Assembly (NCBI RefSeq): GCF_900105215.1
Contig: NZ_FOIP01000002.1
Location: forward strand, 1,116,001-1,180,000
Source: Lacrimispora sphenoides
Lineage (GTDB): Bacteria; Bacillota; Clostridia; Lachnospirales; Lachnospiraceae
Direction of reading: 5' to 3'
Length of the DNA stretch: 64,000 bases
Shown here: positions 15,717 through 25,270 of the stretch, piece by piece
How the letters are laid out: each line of letters begins with the position of its first letter
Numbering within the stretch: position 1 is the first letter of the stretch
Notes under the pieces: generated by a model
The model's input: only the letters and a program-made list of their open reading frames with translations
The model's database searches: none
What the model was told of the DNA's origin: nothing
Program-made: the position numbers and the translations under genes

Positions 15717-17606
15717 ATGAATAAAAGGCAGGTATCATTTTTAAATTTGCTTTTAAATAACAGCAGTAAATTATTACCCATGGGGTTTTATGCTGAGAAA
15801 CTTCAGGTGTCTTCAAAAACATTGCAAAGGGATTTGGAACAGGTTGAAGGATTTTTGAAAAAGTTCAAAGCCGAAATTGAAAAGAAAAGCGGGGTGGGAA
15901 TTAGAATCATAATAAACCAGGATCTCAGCGCACAGATGAATAACCATATAGCATATCTTTCATATGCGGGCCAGTCTTTAGAAAAACAATTCATGGAGAG
16001 AGGCTCCAGGAGAATGGATATTGTTTTGAACCTGCTGTTGTATTCAAATGAATATACCTCCCTGTCCTCCCTGGCTTATAAATATTACGTCAGTAAAGGC
16101 ACAATTAATAATGATTTGCTTTTTTTAGATGAAATGCTGGGGCGCTTCACATTAAAAATCGGAAAATCGGTGAATGGAACGATGATATGTGGAGAAGAAC
16201 GCAACATACGTCAGGCTCTTGTATACATTATTTCTCAAATTTTAGATATAAATACGGCATTAATGAAGAACGGAACATTTTGCAATGATCAAAGAGACTC
16301 AGATTCAGAATCCAATGCACCGGGCATTATACTGGATATATTCAGAGAGGATGATATCTGCTTTGTAAACCGTCTTGTATGCTGGATTGAGAAGAAGTAT
16401 AGTTACAAGTTTGATGATAATGAATTTGAAAATGTAACCTTAAGTCTGCTTGTTATGGTATATAGAATCAAAAACGGTTACCGTCTGGGAACAGCCGCAG
16501 ATACCGGAAGGACCAACTTGAGGGAAGTAAAAGGGATAAAAGAGATTGTGGATGAGGTTACAGAACAGATATACGGGCAGTATCGGATAAACCTGGCTCT
16601 TTCGGAACGTGAGGGAATCAGAAATATATTTTTGGCATCATATTTGAGCAGGGTAATAGACAACGGTATCTGTGCAGATGATGTGTTTCACTTTTTCAGT
16701 GAAGATTTTATTGACGCTTTTGCTGCAATAACCAATATTAATTTAAGGGAAAATCCCGTATTTTGTGAAAATGTTATTTCCCATATCATTCTTATGCTTA
16801 ACCGGCTGTATAACGGTACGCCAGCCAGCAATCCGCTGATGGAATTGTTGATAAAGGATTATCAGAGTACGCTTAATGTGTGCAAGATTATATGCTGTAT
16901 ATTGGCTAGAAAGTTTCAGATCCCGGAACTCAGCATAGACGAAATCAGTTTTTTAATGCTTTATATTCTAGGAGAGATTGTGAGACAATCGGAGCATGCC
17001 AGGGTATTATTTGTTACAGATATGGCTAAAAGTGTGGCGAATCTCATGAAGTTAAGGCTTCAGCAGCGGTTTCCGCAATGGAATATTAACATGTGCACTA
17101 TGGAAGGATACAGGCTTGCGAAAAAAGGGAACTGCGATTTCTGTATCTCTACATTCATGCTGGAAGAAGATTCGATTCCTTATGTATACGTCTCTCCCAT
17201 ACTGGATGATAAAGATTTCCGAAATATACAGGAGTTATTTTGGAAGACAGATAAAAAATTCTCTGTTTATCAGCTAGAGCTGGTCCGGATTGTTTATGAT
17301 CTGCGTGATATAGGCTGTGATGTTGACTTTCTTACTTGTTATCCGGCCATGAATAATGCTGTTTTGATAACTATAAAGGCCTTAAAAGATATTCGCTATA
17401 GGTATTCTATTAATGAACAGGAAGAAAATCGTTGTGTGTTTGTGCTGGATGACAGCAGCAAACGAATACTGGAAGTACACATTGACATGTGCAACTTTGA
17501 TTTCATGTTGTTTTCTTCAAAAATAGTGTATTTGTTGGATAATTGTCCGGATGCTGTGCTTCCTGATTTTATCAATTTTTTTACGGAAGGAGAGTCAAAT
17601 GTTTAA
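15717..17606 (+). CDS. PRD-containing BglG/LicR/Mga-type transcriptional regulator
   Basis: A 629-residue regulator. Two N-terminal helix-turn-helix segments (LQVSSKTLQRDLEQVEGFL; YYVSKGTINNDLLFL) are followed by PRD-like domains; the second (about 335-430) retains one conserved histidine (VISHIILMLNRLYNG), while other expected phospho-histidines are missing. After it comes an EIIB-like segment (ARVLFVTDMAKSV) without its cysteine, and a C-terminal tail without a clear EIIA. It is the first gene of the operon and overlaps the EIIA gene by 8 bp, so it probably activates this operon in response to PTS flux. Loss of several phosphorylation residues suggests a simplified control. Confidence 0.8.
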   Translation: MNKRQVSFLNLLLNNSSKLLPMGFYAEKLQVSSKTLQRDLEQVEGFLKKFKAEIEKKSGVGIRIIINQDLSAQMNNHIAYLSYAGQSLEKQFMERGSRRMDIVLNLLLYSNEYTSLSSLAYKYYVSKGTINNDLLFLDEMLGRFTLKIGKSVNGTMICGEERNIRQALVYIISQILDINTALMKNGTFCNDQRDSDSESNAPGIILDIFREDDICFVNRLVCWIEKKYSYKFDDNEFENVTLSLLVMVYRIKNGYRLGTAADTGRTNLREVKGIKEIVDEVTEQIYGQYRINLALSEREGIRNIFLASYLSRVIDNGICADDVFHFFSEDFIDAFAAITNINLRENPVFCENVISHIILMLNRLYNGTPASNPLMELLIKDYQSTLNVCKIICCILARKFQIPELSIDEISFLMLYILGEIVRQSEHARVLFVTDMAKSVANLMKLRLQQRFPQWNINMCTMEGYRLAKKGNCDFCISTFMLEEDSIPYVYVSPILDDKDFRNIQELFWKTDKKFSVYQLELVRIVYDLRDIGCDVDFLTCYPAMNNAVLITIKALKDIRYRYSINEQEENRCVFVLDDSSKRILEVHIDMCNFDFMLFSSKIVYLLDNCPDAVLPDFINFFTEGESNV

Positions 17607-18012
17607 AATTATTCTTTTTATGCATGGTAATCTTGCGGTAGAATTTATACGGGCATCTGCCATGGTATTTGGCGAACAAAAGGAGACAGTTGCATATGGA
17701 TTGGATTTAGGTTGTGATGTGGATGAATTAAGAAACAGCATTAAGAATTCCATATTGGATTCCACAAGCAAGGGGCAGGAGGTACTTGTCTTAACTGATC
17801 TTATGAACGGGACTCCGTTTAATACTATGATGCAGCTGGGGACAGAGTGCAGGTTCAGTCACTTTACAGGCATTAATTTTCCGCTTTTACTGGAAGTCCT
17901 TAACAGGCGTATGTCCCAAAATATGCTCTCAGCCATAAATGGCCTGGAAGAGGCTGCTAAAAATAGCGTTTATAATTGTGATACATTTTTAAGTGAGGAG
18001 AATATACCATGA
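17599..18012 (+). CDS. PTS mannose/sorbose-family EIIA
   Basis: A 137-residue EIIA of the mannose family. The phospho-accepting histidine is in ILFMHGNLAVEF near residue 9, in the place of the usual THG. The TDLMNGTPFNT segment matches the family's DLxGGTP motif. ATG at 17599 lies inside the 3' end of the regulator gene with GGAGAG upstream. Accepts phosphate from HPr and passes it to the EIIB encoded next. Confidence 0.85.
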   Translation: MFKIILFMHGNLAVEFIRASAMVFGEQKETVAYGLDLGCDVDELRNSIKNSILDSTSKGQEVLVLTDLMNGTPFNTMMQLGTECRFSHFTGINFPLLLEVLNRRMSQNMLSAINGLEEAAKNSVYNCDTFLSEENIP

Positions 18013-18488
18013 AAAATATATTGGTGACAAGGATTGATGACAGGTTAATTCACGGTCAAGTGGTGACTGCATGGATAAAGCGTTATCCAATCAATAGAAT
18101 TCTTATAATAGATGATGAATTGTCGAAAAACAAGCTGATGGAAAGGATATATAAGGCAGCAGCTCCGGTGGGGGTAGAAGTTATTATTATGGATCAAGAA
18201 GATGCAATAGATTTTTTAAAAGAGGATCCGCTTGTTAAAGAGAATGTCATGATTCTGGTAAAGATACCTCAAATATTGGAAGCATTGCTACGCGCAGGGA
18301 TTAAAGTACCTAAAATCATATTAGGAGGCATGGGGGCAAAGGCAGGAAGAATGACGTTTAATAAAAATGTTTCTGCCAATGAAGAAGAAAGGGAGTGTTT
18401 TAAACGGATAATCGGGAGCGGCGTAGAGATTTGCTATCAGCTGGTTCCTGGAGATAAAGAAGTGAATATAAGGAAGCTTTTGTCATAA
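18009..18488 (+). CDS. PTS mannose/sorbose-family EIIB
   Basis: A 159-residue EIIB. The motif RIDDRLIHGQVVTAW carries the phospho-histidine (near 15) that distinguishes this family from cysteine-type EIIB. It overlaps EIIA by 4 bp. Together with the fused IIC-IID protein two genes on, it completes the permease. Confidence 0.9.
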   Translation: MKNILVTRIDDRLIHGQVVTAWIKRYPINRILIIDDELSKNKLMERIYKAAAPVGVEVIIMDQEDAIDFLKEDPLVKENVMILVKIPQILEALLRAGIKVPKIILGGMGAKAGRMTFNKNVSANEEERECFKRIIGSGVEICYQLVPGDKEVNIRKLLS

Positions 18489-18512
18489 CACAGAATGAGA
18501 AAGGAGCAAGTT

Positions 18513-19745
18513 ATGAAGGAACATCCGGATTACTTAAAATCATTCCCAAAAGCAGAGTATGAGGACCATATTCAAAAGCTGCAAAAAGAGATGGAAATAG
18601 CAGGTATTGATATGCTCTTGCTGTCTTCGCCCGAAAATATTTTTTACTCTACGGCGTATCGTTCCTGGTACACATCCAGCTTGTTCAGGCCGGTACTGGT
18701 ATTTGTGCCAAGAATCGGTGAACCGGCAATATCCTTAAGAATACTGGAAAAATCCACAGTAGAAAATGTCAGCTGGTGTACCCGCATTTATGCTTCTGGA
18801 ACGAAAAGCCGTAATTTGGGACCCCTTAATTCGGAAGATCCCGTTGATGCTATGAAAAAGTTTATGGGAGAACTTGATTTACCCGTCAAGAGGGTAGGAC
18901 TGGAAGCAGGAGATGGGCAACACTTTTTCTGGTCGCTTAATATGTTGAAAAATCTGGTTGAAACTTTTAGCGGGATTAAATTTGTTGATGGAACAATGGC
19001 AATAAACAGGGCCCGTATGATAAAATCCGGCTGGGAAATTGAAAGGATCCGCACAGCCGGATATATAACAGAGCGGGCGATTATAGATACATTTTTTCAA
19101 ATCCGTCCCGGAATTACTACAGAAAAAGACATTGCCAGAGGAATAGCAAGCCGGATGGCAGAAGGAGGTGTGGATAAAATATCGTATCTGACAATTAATT
19201 CCGGCAAAGATAAATACCATACATTTAACAGCTATGCTACAGACCGTATTACAGACCACGGAGATATTGTACTTGTAGATATCAGCGGGCATATAGACGG
19301 GTATGCTTCTGATTTGACACGAGTGATTTATCTTGGTTGTTCGCCCCCAGAGCAATACATAGAGATGGCAGAAACGGCCAGAAGCTGTGTTCATGCAGGT
19401 TTTGATATATTAAAACCCGGGGCAAGGGTATCAGATATTAATAAGGCGATTGAAGGATATTTAAGACAATCCAGATGTGGCAGTCAAGTGTTACATTCCA
19501 GTGGGCATTCCACCGGTCTTAATGTTACGGAATATCCTAATATCAGCGACGACTGTGATGAGATATTAAAACCTGGAATGGTTTTTGCTCTGGAAAATGG
19601 CGTATATCCATATGATTCTGAAAAGGGAGCAGGGACAATCCGGATTTCTTTCCGTATGGAAGATGAGGCGCTTGTCACGGAAAACGGAGCGGAATGGTTA
19701 TCCGGGCCGGGAAAGGCACTTTATACACTGGGGGATTTTTGTTAA
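18513..19745 (+). CDS. M24 family metallopeptidase (Xaa-Pro aminopeptidase/prolidase/creatinase fold)
   Basis: A 410-residue pita-bread enzyme. I start at the ATG at 18513, which has AAGGAG seven bases upstream; the in-frame ATG at 18495 lacks a site. The N-terminal creatinase-like domain (about 1-160) is followed by the catalytic domain with candidate metal ligands in VDISGHIDGYASDLTR (two Asp), SSGHSTG (His), LENGVYP and RMEDEALV (two Glu). It is embedded between EIIB and EIIC-IID genes of a PTS, so it should act on the imported phosphorylated compound or its product; a glycated or acylated amino acid/peptide is one possibility. The exact reaction is unknown. Confidence 0.82.
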   Translation: MKEHPDYLKSFPKAEYEDHIQKLQKEMEIAGIDMLLLSSPENIFYSTAYRSWYTSSLFRPVLVFVPRIGEPAISLRILEKSTVENVSWCTRIYASGTKSRNLGPLNSEDPVDAMKKFMGELDLPVKRVGLEAGDGQHFFWSLNMLKNLVETFSGIKFVDGTMAINRARMIKSGWEIERIRTAGYITERAIIDTFFQIRPGITTEKDIARGIASRMAEGGVDKISYLTINSGKDKYHTFNSYATDRITDHGDIVLVDISGHIDGYASDLTRVIYLGCSPPEQYIEMAETARSCVHAGFDILKPGARVSDINKAIEGYLRQSRCGSQVLHSSGHSTGLNVTEYPNISDDCDEILKPGMVFALENGVYPYDSEKGAGTIRISFRMEDEALVTENGAEWLSGPGKALYTLGDFC

Positions 19746-19770
19746 TTCAACAACAGATAGGAGGTTAAAT

Positions 19771-21375
19771 ATGATAATTATTCAAGCTTTATTACTGGCA
19801 ATTGCAGCAAATCTGGCAAGCGGCAGAGTGTGGAGCCCGATTACCTGGCCATTTTGTTATCCGCTTATCAATGGTACAGTAGTCGGTATTATTTTAGGTG
19901 ATCCACTGCTGGGGCTTATGGCTGGGGCTACCATCAACTTGGCATATATAGGTTGGATTTCTGCCGGTGGAACCATGCCTTCTAATATCGGCATTGCAGG
20001 AGTGTATGGAACTGCAATTACCATACTGGCAAAAGCTGCTCCTGATCTGGCAATTACACTAGCAATACCAATTGGGCTGCTGGGCGTTCTGCTGTGGAAT
20101 CTGCAGATGACTCTGAACGTATTCTGGGTACACCGGCTTGATACGAATGCTGAAAAAGGAGAGCTTGGTAAAGTATTCTTCAATGCCTGGCTGTTTCCTC
20201 AGCTGACGGCTCTTGTTATCAACGGAACACCGGCTTTTATCCTGATGTTCCTGGGCGGAGACTTTTTTAACCGTCTGTTGGGACAAATCCCACTATCTTT
20301 CGTTAATGCACTTAGTATTGCCGGTAATCTTCTTCCGGCCCTCGGTGTCGCTATGCTATTGAATTATTTGGGAAAGAAAAAGATGATTCCTTTTTTTGTT
20401 ATCGGATTTTTCTTAACTACGTTTTTGGATTTGAGCATTATAGCAATTGCTATTTTGGGAGCATGCATTGCTGTTATTGTCTATTATGCAAATACGAAGA
20501 AGGAAATTGAAGAGTATTCGGACAGTATTGAGGTGGCTTCGAAGATAGAATTAAATATCAGGCTGCATAGATCGGATCTCATAAAACATTGGTTAATTGG
20601 CCTGGGTGCTGAGGTGGGATATAATTATGAGAGGATGCAGGCATCAGGCAATGTACTGGCTATGCTGCCTGTTATCAAACGTCTTTATAAGGAACCGGAA
20701 GAAATCAAAGCAGCTTTAAAACGGTATCTGGTATTCTTTAACACAGAACCATCTTTTATCGGAAATATTATTCCGGGTATCTGTGCGTCCCTTGAAGAGG
20801 AACGTGCAAATGGAGCGGATATTTCAGATGAAATGATCAATGGATTACGGTCGGGTCTTATGGGCCCGCTTGCCGGAGTGGGCGATAGCCTTGTAGGAGG
20901 CATTATTTATCCGATTTTAGTATCAATTGGCTGTGCGTTGGCCTTAAAAGGTAATTTTTCGGGTCCGATACTCTTTTTCCTGTTTTTTTCCGGAATCATG
21001 ATGGTTCTCGGATATAATTTGTATAACATGGGGTATAAACAGGGCAGCAAATCGGTTATGAATATTCTGGGTGAAGGCTCAGGATCGATCACCCGCCTTA
21101 CGGATGCATTTGGTATTCTAGGTCTCATGGTGATAGGTGCCATGGGCGCGCAGAAAGTACTGGTATATGTCCCTCTTCAGATAAATATTGGCCAGACTGC
21201 CGTTGTTTTACAGAGTGTCTTAGATGGACTGATGCCCAATCTGCTTCCCTTTGGCCTTATTATCGGAACTTGGCTGTTGCTTAAAAGAAAGGTTTCACCG
21301 GTCCTCGTTGTATTGATTCTTATGCTGATTGGTATCATCGGATATTACATCGGTATACTTGGGCTTATTGCTTAA
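19771..21375 (+). CDS. Fused PTS mannose-family EIIC-EIID
   Basis: A 534-residue protein in one uninterrupted frame. Residues about 1-240 are the EIIC membrane domain (ANLASGRVWSPITWPF; GATINLAYIGWISAGGTMPS). From about 265 on it is an EIID (GAEVGYNYERMQASGNVLAMLPVIKRLY; GLMGPLAGVGDSLVGG). These are normally two separate proteins. The junction is a short charged linker (NTKKEIEEYSDSIEVASK). The ATG at 19771 has AGGAGG upstream. The fused protein forms the sugar channel with the EIIA and EIIB encoded before it. Confidence 0.88.
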   Translation: MIIIQALLLAIAANLASGRVWSPITWPFCYPLINGTVVGIILGDPLLGLMAGATINLAYIGWISAGGTMPSNIGIAGVYGTAITILAKAAPDLAITLAIPIGLLGVLLWNLQMTLNVFWVHRLDTNAEKGELGKVFFNAWLFPQLTALVINGTPAFILMFLGGDFFNRLLGQIPLSFVNALSIAGNLLPALGVAMLLNYLGKKKMIPFFVIGFFLTTFLDLSIIAIAILGACIAVIVYYANTKKEIEEYSDSIEVASKIELNIRLHRSDLIKHWLIGLGAEVGYNYERMQASGNVLAMLPVIKRLYKEPEEIKAALKRYLVFFNTEPSFIGNIIPGICASLEEERANGADISDEMINGLRSGLMGPLAGVGDSLVGGIIYPILVSIGCALALKGNFSGPILFFLFFSGIMMVLGYNLYNMGYKQGSKSVMNILGEGSGSITRLTDAFGILGLMVIGAMGAQKVLVYVPLQINIGQTAVVLQSVLDGLMPNLLPFGLIIGTWLLLKRKVSPVLVVLILMLIGIIGYYIGILGLIA

Positions 21376-21508
21376 AAGCTATATTATAAGGTATTTATTC
21401 CTATGACGTTATGGTAGTTAATAACCAGGTGAAAACAGAGTGGGGACGTGCCACCAGCGCCCCTGCAGATAGGTATGATTAATGCAAAAAGATAATAAAC
21501 GACGAAAG

Positions 21509-21535
21509 GCGGGCAGATATTTTATATCTGCCCGC
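21509..21535. terminator. Bidirectional terminator hairpin between convergent genes
   Basis: A perfect 12-bp stem (GCGGGCAGATAT with its complement) and a TTT loop, between the EIIC-IID gene (plus) and the flavin-binding protein gene (minus). T runs on either side are weak. The rest of 21376-21583 shows nothing I recognise. Confidence 0.65.
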
Positions 21536-21583
21536 TGATTCTTATAGGCAGTCATGATATAAGAAATAATGAAATTACATGTG

Positions 21584-22006
21584 TTAATCAATCATAAAGT
21601 TTTCAGAACTGAAGTTAGCATAATACCTGCCTGTCTGTGCAATAAATTTCAGCACACAATAATCCGGATCCGTAACTCCTTTTGGATAATACATAGTGTC
21701 TCCCTCTTGCCAGATCATTTCCTTGCTTGCAGCATCCTCTAAGACCTCCATTGTACCCTTTAGCATAACACCGCGAAAAAACCGTTTGTCACAAAAATAG
21801 ATACATGCCTTTGGATTGCTGCGAAATTGCTTGACACGCATGGAAGAGGTATTTGTAGTAAAATAAAAGGTCTTAATCCCATCCCGTTTTCTTGGCGGCA
21901 GCATTGCTTTCGTATTGGGGAATCCCTCATCATCCAATGAGCTTATAAAAGAAACTCCCTGCTTGTCAATCAAATTGCCGATCGTTTTCTCTGCATCCCT
22001 CATCAT
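21584..22006 (-). CDS. Pyridoxamine 5'-phosphate oxidase-like flavin-binding protein
   Basis: A 140-residue split-barrel protein. The pattern VSFISSLDDEGFPNTKAML, then FYFTTNTSSMRVKQFRSNPKACIYFCD, is typical of the general-stress/PNPOx-like FMN-binding family. Start ATG at 22006 with AGGAGG upstream. It is next to an HxlR regulator on the same strand; such pairs often handle redox stress or flavin-dependent reductions. No catalytic assignment is possible. Confidence 0.82.
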   Translation of the reverse strand: MMRDAEKTIGNLIDKQGVSFISSLDDEGFPNTKAMLPPRKRDGIKTFYFTTNTSSMRVKQFRSNPKACIYFCDKRFFRGVMLKGTMEVLEDAASKEMIWQEGDTMYYPKGVTDPDYCVLKFIAQTGRYYANFSSENFMID

Positions 22007-22091
22007 TTTATATTCCTCCTGAGTTTGTTTATGGGAAAACTATAGCATAAAAGAATCAGGCAGTAAATTACTCACATTTTTGTAGGTATGC

Positions 22092-22451
22092 TCAGTCTAT
22101 AAAACCGTTTTCTTGTAAAAAGTCAGTCATATTGTTTTCTTTCATGATGTCAATGCCTATGCTTTGCATGATTGTGATGGCATCCAACAGCTTTTTGCCG
22201 CGTTCGGTCAAAAAATATTCAACTTTTAACGGATATCCTTCAAAAGAATGCTTGCCTATCATTCCGTAATCCATAAGCTCTTTCAGATGCTCAAGAAGCA
22301 TTTTCTGATTAATACCTTTAATGTCTTTTTCAAGCTGGGTCAAAGACATAACTCCCTTCCCCAGCTGCCATAAAATGATTGGTTTCCACTTGCCTTTCGT
22401 AATATCATGTGTCAATTCCAAAGGGCATGTGTATTCATCGCGTATTTTCAT
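22092..22451 (-). CDS. HxlR family transcriptional regulator
   Basis: A 119-residue winged-helix protein with the family hallmark: CPLELTHDITKGKWKPIILW, with the N-terminal cysteine that often serves as redox or thiol sensor, then LKELMDYGMIGKHSF and the wing VEYFLTERGKKLL. It precedes the flavin-binding protein gene on the same strand and probably regulates it. Confidence 0.88.
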   Translation of the reverse strand: MKIRDEYTCPLELTHDITKGKWKPIILWQLGKGVMSLTQLEKDIKGINQKMLLEHLKELMDYGMIGKHSFEGYPLKVEYFLTERGKKLLDAITIMQSIGIDIMKENNMTDFLQENGFID

Positions 22452-22535
22452 ATTTTCACCTGCAAAATATTCCTTTATATATATACCGGCGTTTTCTGGA
22501 TTTTCTGTGCATAACCTCTATGCGAAATGCTGTTA

Positions 22536-23321
22536 CTAGTACCTGGTCTGATTTCTTCCGTTCTCCTTTGCTTCATAAAGCTTTCGGTCAGCATTGATAA
22601 ATGCTTCTGACACATTACAATCCTTGCATTCCGCCATTCCTGCTGAAAAGGTGACCCTCCTGGAAAAATCCATACCCGCTGTTTTTTCTCTCAAGGTTTC
22701 TATTTGTTTAAATCCTTCTTCCATGTCAACACCCTTCAAAAATATGGCAAATTCCTCACCCCCATACCGGCATACGGTCTGATGATCAAAGAAACGCTTA
22801 AGCTCACCACCGAAATTTCTTAAAACTCTGTCTCCCTCTATATGACCAAAGGTATCGTTAATGGATTTAAAATGATCTAAGTCAATAATTACAATATTTC
22901 CTTCTTCTGTACCGGCTTCTACCTTTTCCATAAAATACCGCCTGTTATAAAGCCCTGTCAAGGCATCTTCCGTAGCCAGAATTTCCAGTTGTTTCTTAGC
23001 CCGCTCTGATTCCGTAATATCATCAACAACGTATATTCTCACTTTATCATTCTTTATATTAATGACTTTAAAGCGAAGTATCTTGCCATGAATCTCGTTA
23101 AAGGACTGTTTGGCAGAAAAATTATAATCCTTTAATTCCTGGACTAAATGAATGGAATCCCCGATTTTTATCTTTGCAAGAGAAGGAAAGAATCGGGAAT
23201 TTCTTTCTTCCTGATTCCATATAAAACTAAATTCCCAAGTAATGTTGAAGATATGATTAAGAGGATGCTTAATAAGACATTGTTCACCAAATTTGCTCCT
23301 TTTAGCTGATTTGAGCTTCAT
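22536..23321 (-). CDS. Diguanylate cyclase with N-terminal PAS-like domain
   Basis: A 261-residue GGDEF protein. The C-terminal 165 residues hold DALTGLYNRRYF, the metal-binding DLDHFKSINDTFGH and the active-site GGEEF. No RxxD inhibitory site is apparent five residues upstream. The N-terminal ~90 residues look like a PAS domain with the PAC tail VVDDITESERAKKQLE. It should make cyclic di-GMP in the cytosol. The assigned start has only a weak ribosome site, so the N-terminus is uncertain. Confidence 0.85.
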   Translation of the reverse strand: MKLKSAKRSKFGEQCLIKHPLNHIFNITWEFSFIWNQEERNSRFFPSLAKIKIGDSIHLVQELKDYNFSAKQSFNEIHGKILRFKVINIKNDKVRIYVVDDITESERAKKQLEILATEDALTGLYNRRYFMEKVEAGTEEGNIVIIDLDHFKSINDTFGHIEGDRVLRNFGGELKRFFDHQTVCRYGGEEFAIFLKGVDMEEGFKQIETLREKTAGMDFSRRVTFSAGMAECKDCNVSEAFINADRKLYEAKENGRNQTRY

Positions 23322-23419
23322 CAGACCCAGCTAATACGAATTCCGATTACTCATAATTACAAACATCTTAATTCTTCCCATGGTATTTGTCAACGAAGAA
23401 GTAATAACGATAGGCCTAG

Positions 23420-23674
23420 CAAAAGAACGGGGAAATTTATAAAATATTATTAGCACTCAGGTTTTTTGTAAGCCTGCTATTGTCGCCGGAGGGCATAGTA
23501 GGAGATTATCCAATTGCTTACGAAAATATCAAGATCATTTTAAATAACGGAATTGATGCCATTGCAGAAATCAAAGATGAAAAATCTGTTGCAAAGTATG
23601 TTTATTTAAAGCGGCTTGTACGTCAGGATGATACCGGGATCTGGACTGTGATAGGGTACGATCCGGCCAGATAG
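23420..23674 (+). pseudogene. Remnant or fragment of an unknown protein
   Basis: An open frame without a good start (nearest TTG at 23480; stop upstream at 23417-23419). The C-terminal part reads YVYLKRLVRQDDTGIWTVIG, a coherent protein ending that resembles the tail of small secreted/anti-sigma-like proteins in clostridia. No ribosome site or complete N-terminus is visible, so I read it as a decayed 3' fragment. The neighbouring 23322-23419 shows nothing. Confidence 0.35.
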
Positions 23675-23706
23675 TTTGGAAAATTCATAGAAAACAGAGA
23701 AAAAGA

Positions 23707-23734
23707 TTGCAAAAATTCTACAAAATTGTATAAT
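23707..23734 (+). promoter_or_regulatory. Predicted sigma-A promoter for deoB
   Basis: TTGCAA (23707-23712), 16-bp spacer, TATAAT (23729-23734). It implies a leader of about 230 nt before deoB in which I recognise no riboswitch. Confidence 0.6.
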
Positions 23735-23969
23735 ATAGGGGAAAGATATGCTCAAAAGATCTATGCCAATTGCAATACCGGCGGTGTGTGTATCTGGATC
23801 CGAATTTTAAATATCATGAGTCAGACAGGGAATGTTTGAATAAAATAATAAAGCAGACAAGGGTGAGGGCTTCAGGAAATCGTAATCGGAGCCTGTTCAA
23901 TGATCCTGGAAGACAATTATTTGCAAGATGTATAAGACTTATGTTGCGAACAAAGCGCAGGGAGGTAAT

Positions 23970-25157
23970 ATGAAACGATTTAAACGTATATTTGTAGTTG
24001 TAATTGATTCTTTAGGAATAGGTGCTATGAACAATGCCGCAGAGTACGGCGATGAGGGCAGCGATACCCTGGGCCATATTGATGCTGCAGTGGATCATCT
24101 TAATCTGCTTAATTTAGAAAAGCTTGGTTTGGGAAACCTGCGTTCCTTAAAGCATGTAAAGCCAGTAGCTGAACCTAAGGCTTATTATGGAAAACTTAAT
24201 GAAGCCAGTGTGGGAAAAGACACCATGACAGGTCATTGGGAAATGATGGGGCTTTACATTACAAAGCCTTTCCAAACGTTTACGGATACAGGTTTTCCTA
24301 AAGAACTGCTTGATGAACTGGAAAAACGCACCGGACACAAGATTGTCGGAAATAAATCCGCCAGCGGTACGGAAATCATGGATGAACTGGGAGAGCATCA
24401 GATTGCTACCGGGGACATGATCGTTTACACTTCTGCAGATTCCGTGTTACAGATCTGTGCCAATGAGGATACCTTTGGCTTGCAGGAGCTTTACCGCTGC
24501 TGTGAGATTGCAAGGGAGCTTACCTTAAGGGATGAATGGAAGGTCGGCAGGGTCATTGCAAGACCTTATGTCGGCAGGAAGAAAGGCGAGTTTAAAAGAA
24601 CTCCAAACCGCCATGATTATGCCTTAAAGCCCTTTGGAACCACTGCTCTTAATGTATTAAAGGATGCAGGCCTGGATGTGATCAGCGTAGGAAAGATCTA
24701 TGATATTTTCGATGGCGAAGGGCTTACAGAAGGCAATAAATCCCAAAGCAGTGTTCATGGCATGGAACAGACCATAGAGATCGCGAAAAGAGAATTTAAC
24801 GGTCTGTGCTTCGTGAACCTGGTTGATTTTGATGCCCTGTGGGGACACCGCCGGGATCCGATTGGCTACGGGGCTGAATTAGAACGGTTTGATGAAAAGC
24901 TGGGAGAGCTTTTGCCGCTTTTAAATGATGATGACCTGCTTCTGATTACGGCAGACCATGGCAACGATCCCACCTTTAAGGGAAGCGACCATACAAAGGA
25001 ACAGGTGCCTTTCCTGGCCTATTCGGCTTCTTATGCCAACTGCGAAGAATTAAAGGAACAGAATACATTTGCAGTGATCGGGGCAACGGTTTTGGATAAT
25101 TTCGGTTTGCAAAAAGCTCAGGATATGATTGGAGAGTCAATAGAGGAATTGCTTTAG
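23970..25157 (+). CDS. deoB: Phosphopentomutase
   Basis: A 395-residue alkaline-phosphatase-superfamily mutase interconverting (deoxy)ribose 1- and 5-phosphate. The metal/phospho-acceptor motifs are [10 protein letters not shown] with Asp, the phosphothreonine loop [14 protein letters not shown], and the late metal sites [11 protein letters not shown] and [16 protein letters not shown]. Start at the ATG at 23970 with GGAGG five bases upstream. It links nucleoside breakdown to the pentose pathway. It is monocistronic here, closed by a strong terminator. Confidence 0.95.
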   Translation: MKRFKRIFVVVIDSLGIGAMNNAAEYGDEGSDTLGHIDAAVDHLNLLNLEKLGLGNLRSLKHVKPVAEPKAYYGKLNEASVGKDTMTGHWEMMGLYITKPFQTFTDTGFPKELLDELEKRTGHKIVGNKSASGTEIMDELGEHQIATGDMIVYTSADSVLQICANEDTFGLQELYRCCEIARELTLRDEWKVGRVIARPYVGRKKGEFKRTPNRHDYALKPFGTTALNVLKDAGLDVISVGKIYDIFDGEGLTEGNKSQSSVHGMEQTIEIAKREFNGLCFVNLVDFDALWGHRRDPIGYGAELERFDEKLGELLPLLNDDDLLLITADHGNDPTFKGSDHTKEQVPFLAYSASYANCEELKEQNTFAVIGATVLDNFGLQKAQDMIGESIEELL

Positions 25158-25163
25158 GATTCT

Positions 25164-25232
25164 AAAAGCACCGCTTTGTCTATGATGATGATTTTACAAA
25201 ATTTATCATAGACAAAGTCAGGTGCTTTTTTT
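25164..25232 (+). terminator. Terminator after deoB
   Basis: A long hairpin: AAAGCACC...CTTTGTCTATGAT pairs with ATCATAGACAAAG...GGTGCTTT, with small internal mismatches and a run of seven Ts. Confidence 0.85.
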
Positions 25233-25270
25233 AGTTGTCTTTCATAAGGAATTATCCTTGTTTCGATTTC

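Noticed and set aside
23741..23969. Possible riboswitch in the deoB leader
   Set aside because: The leader is long, but I could not find a conserved purine, PRPP or other riboswitch core.
23770..23973. 67-residue open frame before deoB
   Set aside because: Arg/Asn-rich with no domain or ribosome site, and lies in the deoB leader. A coding role cannot be excluded but is not supported.
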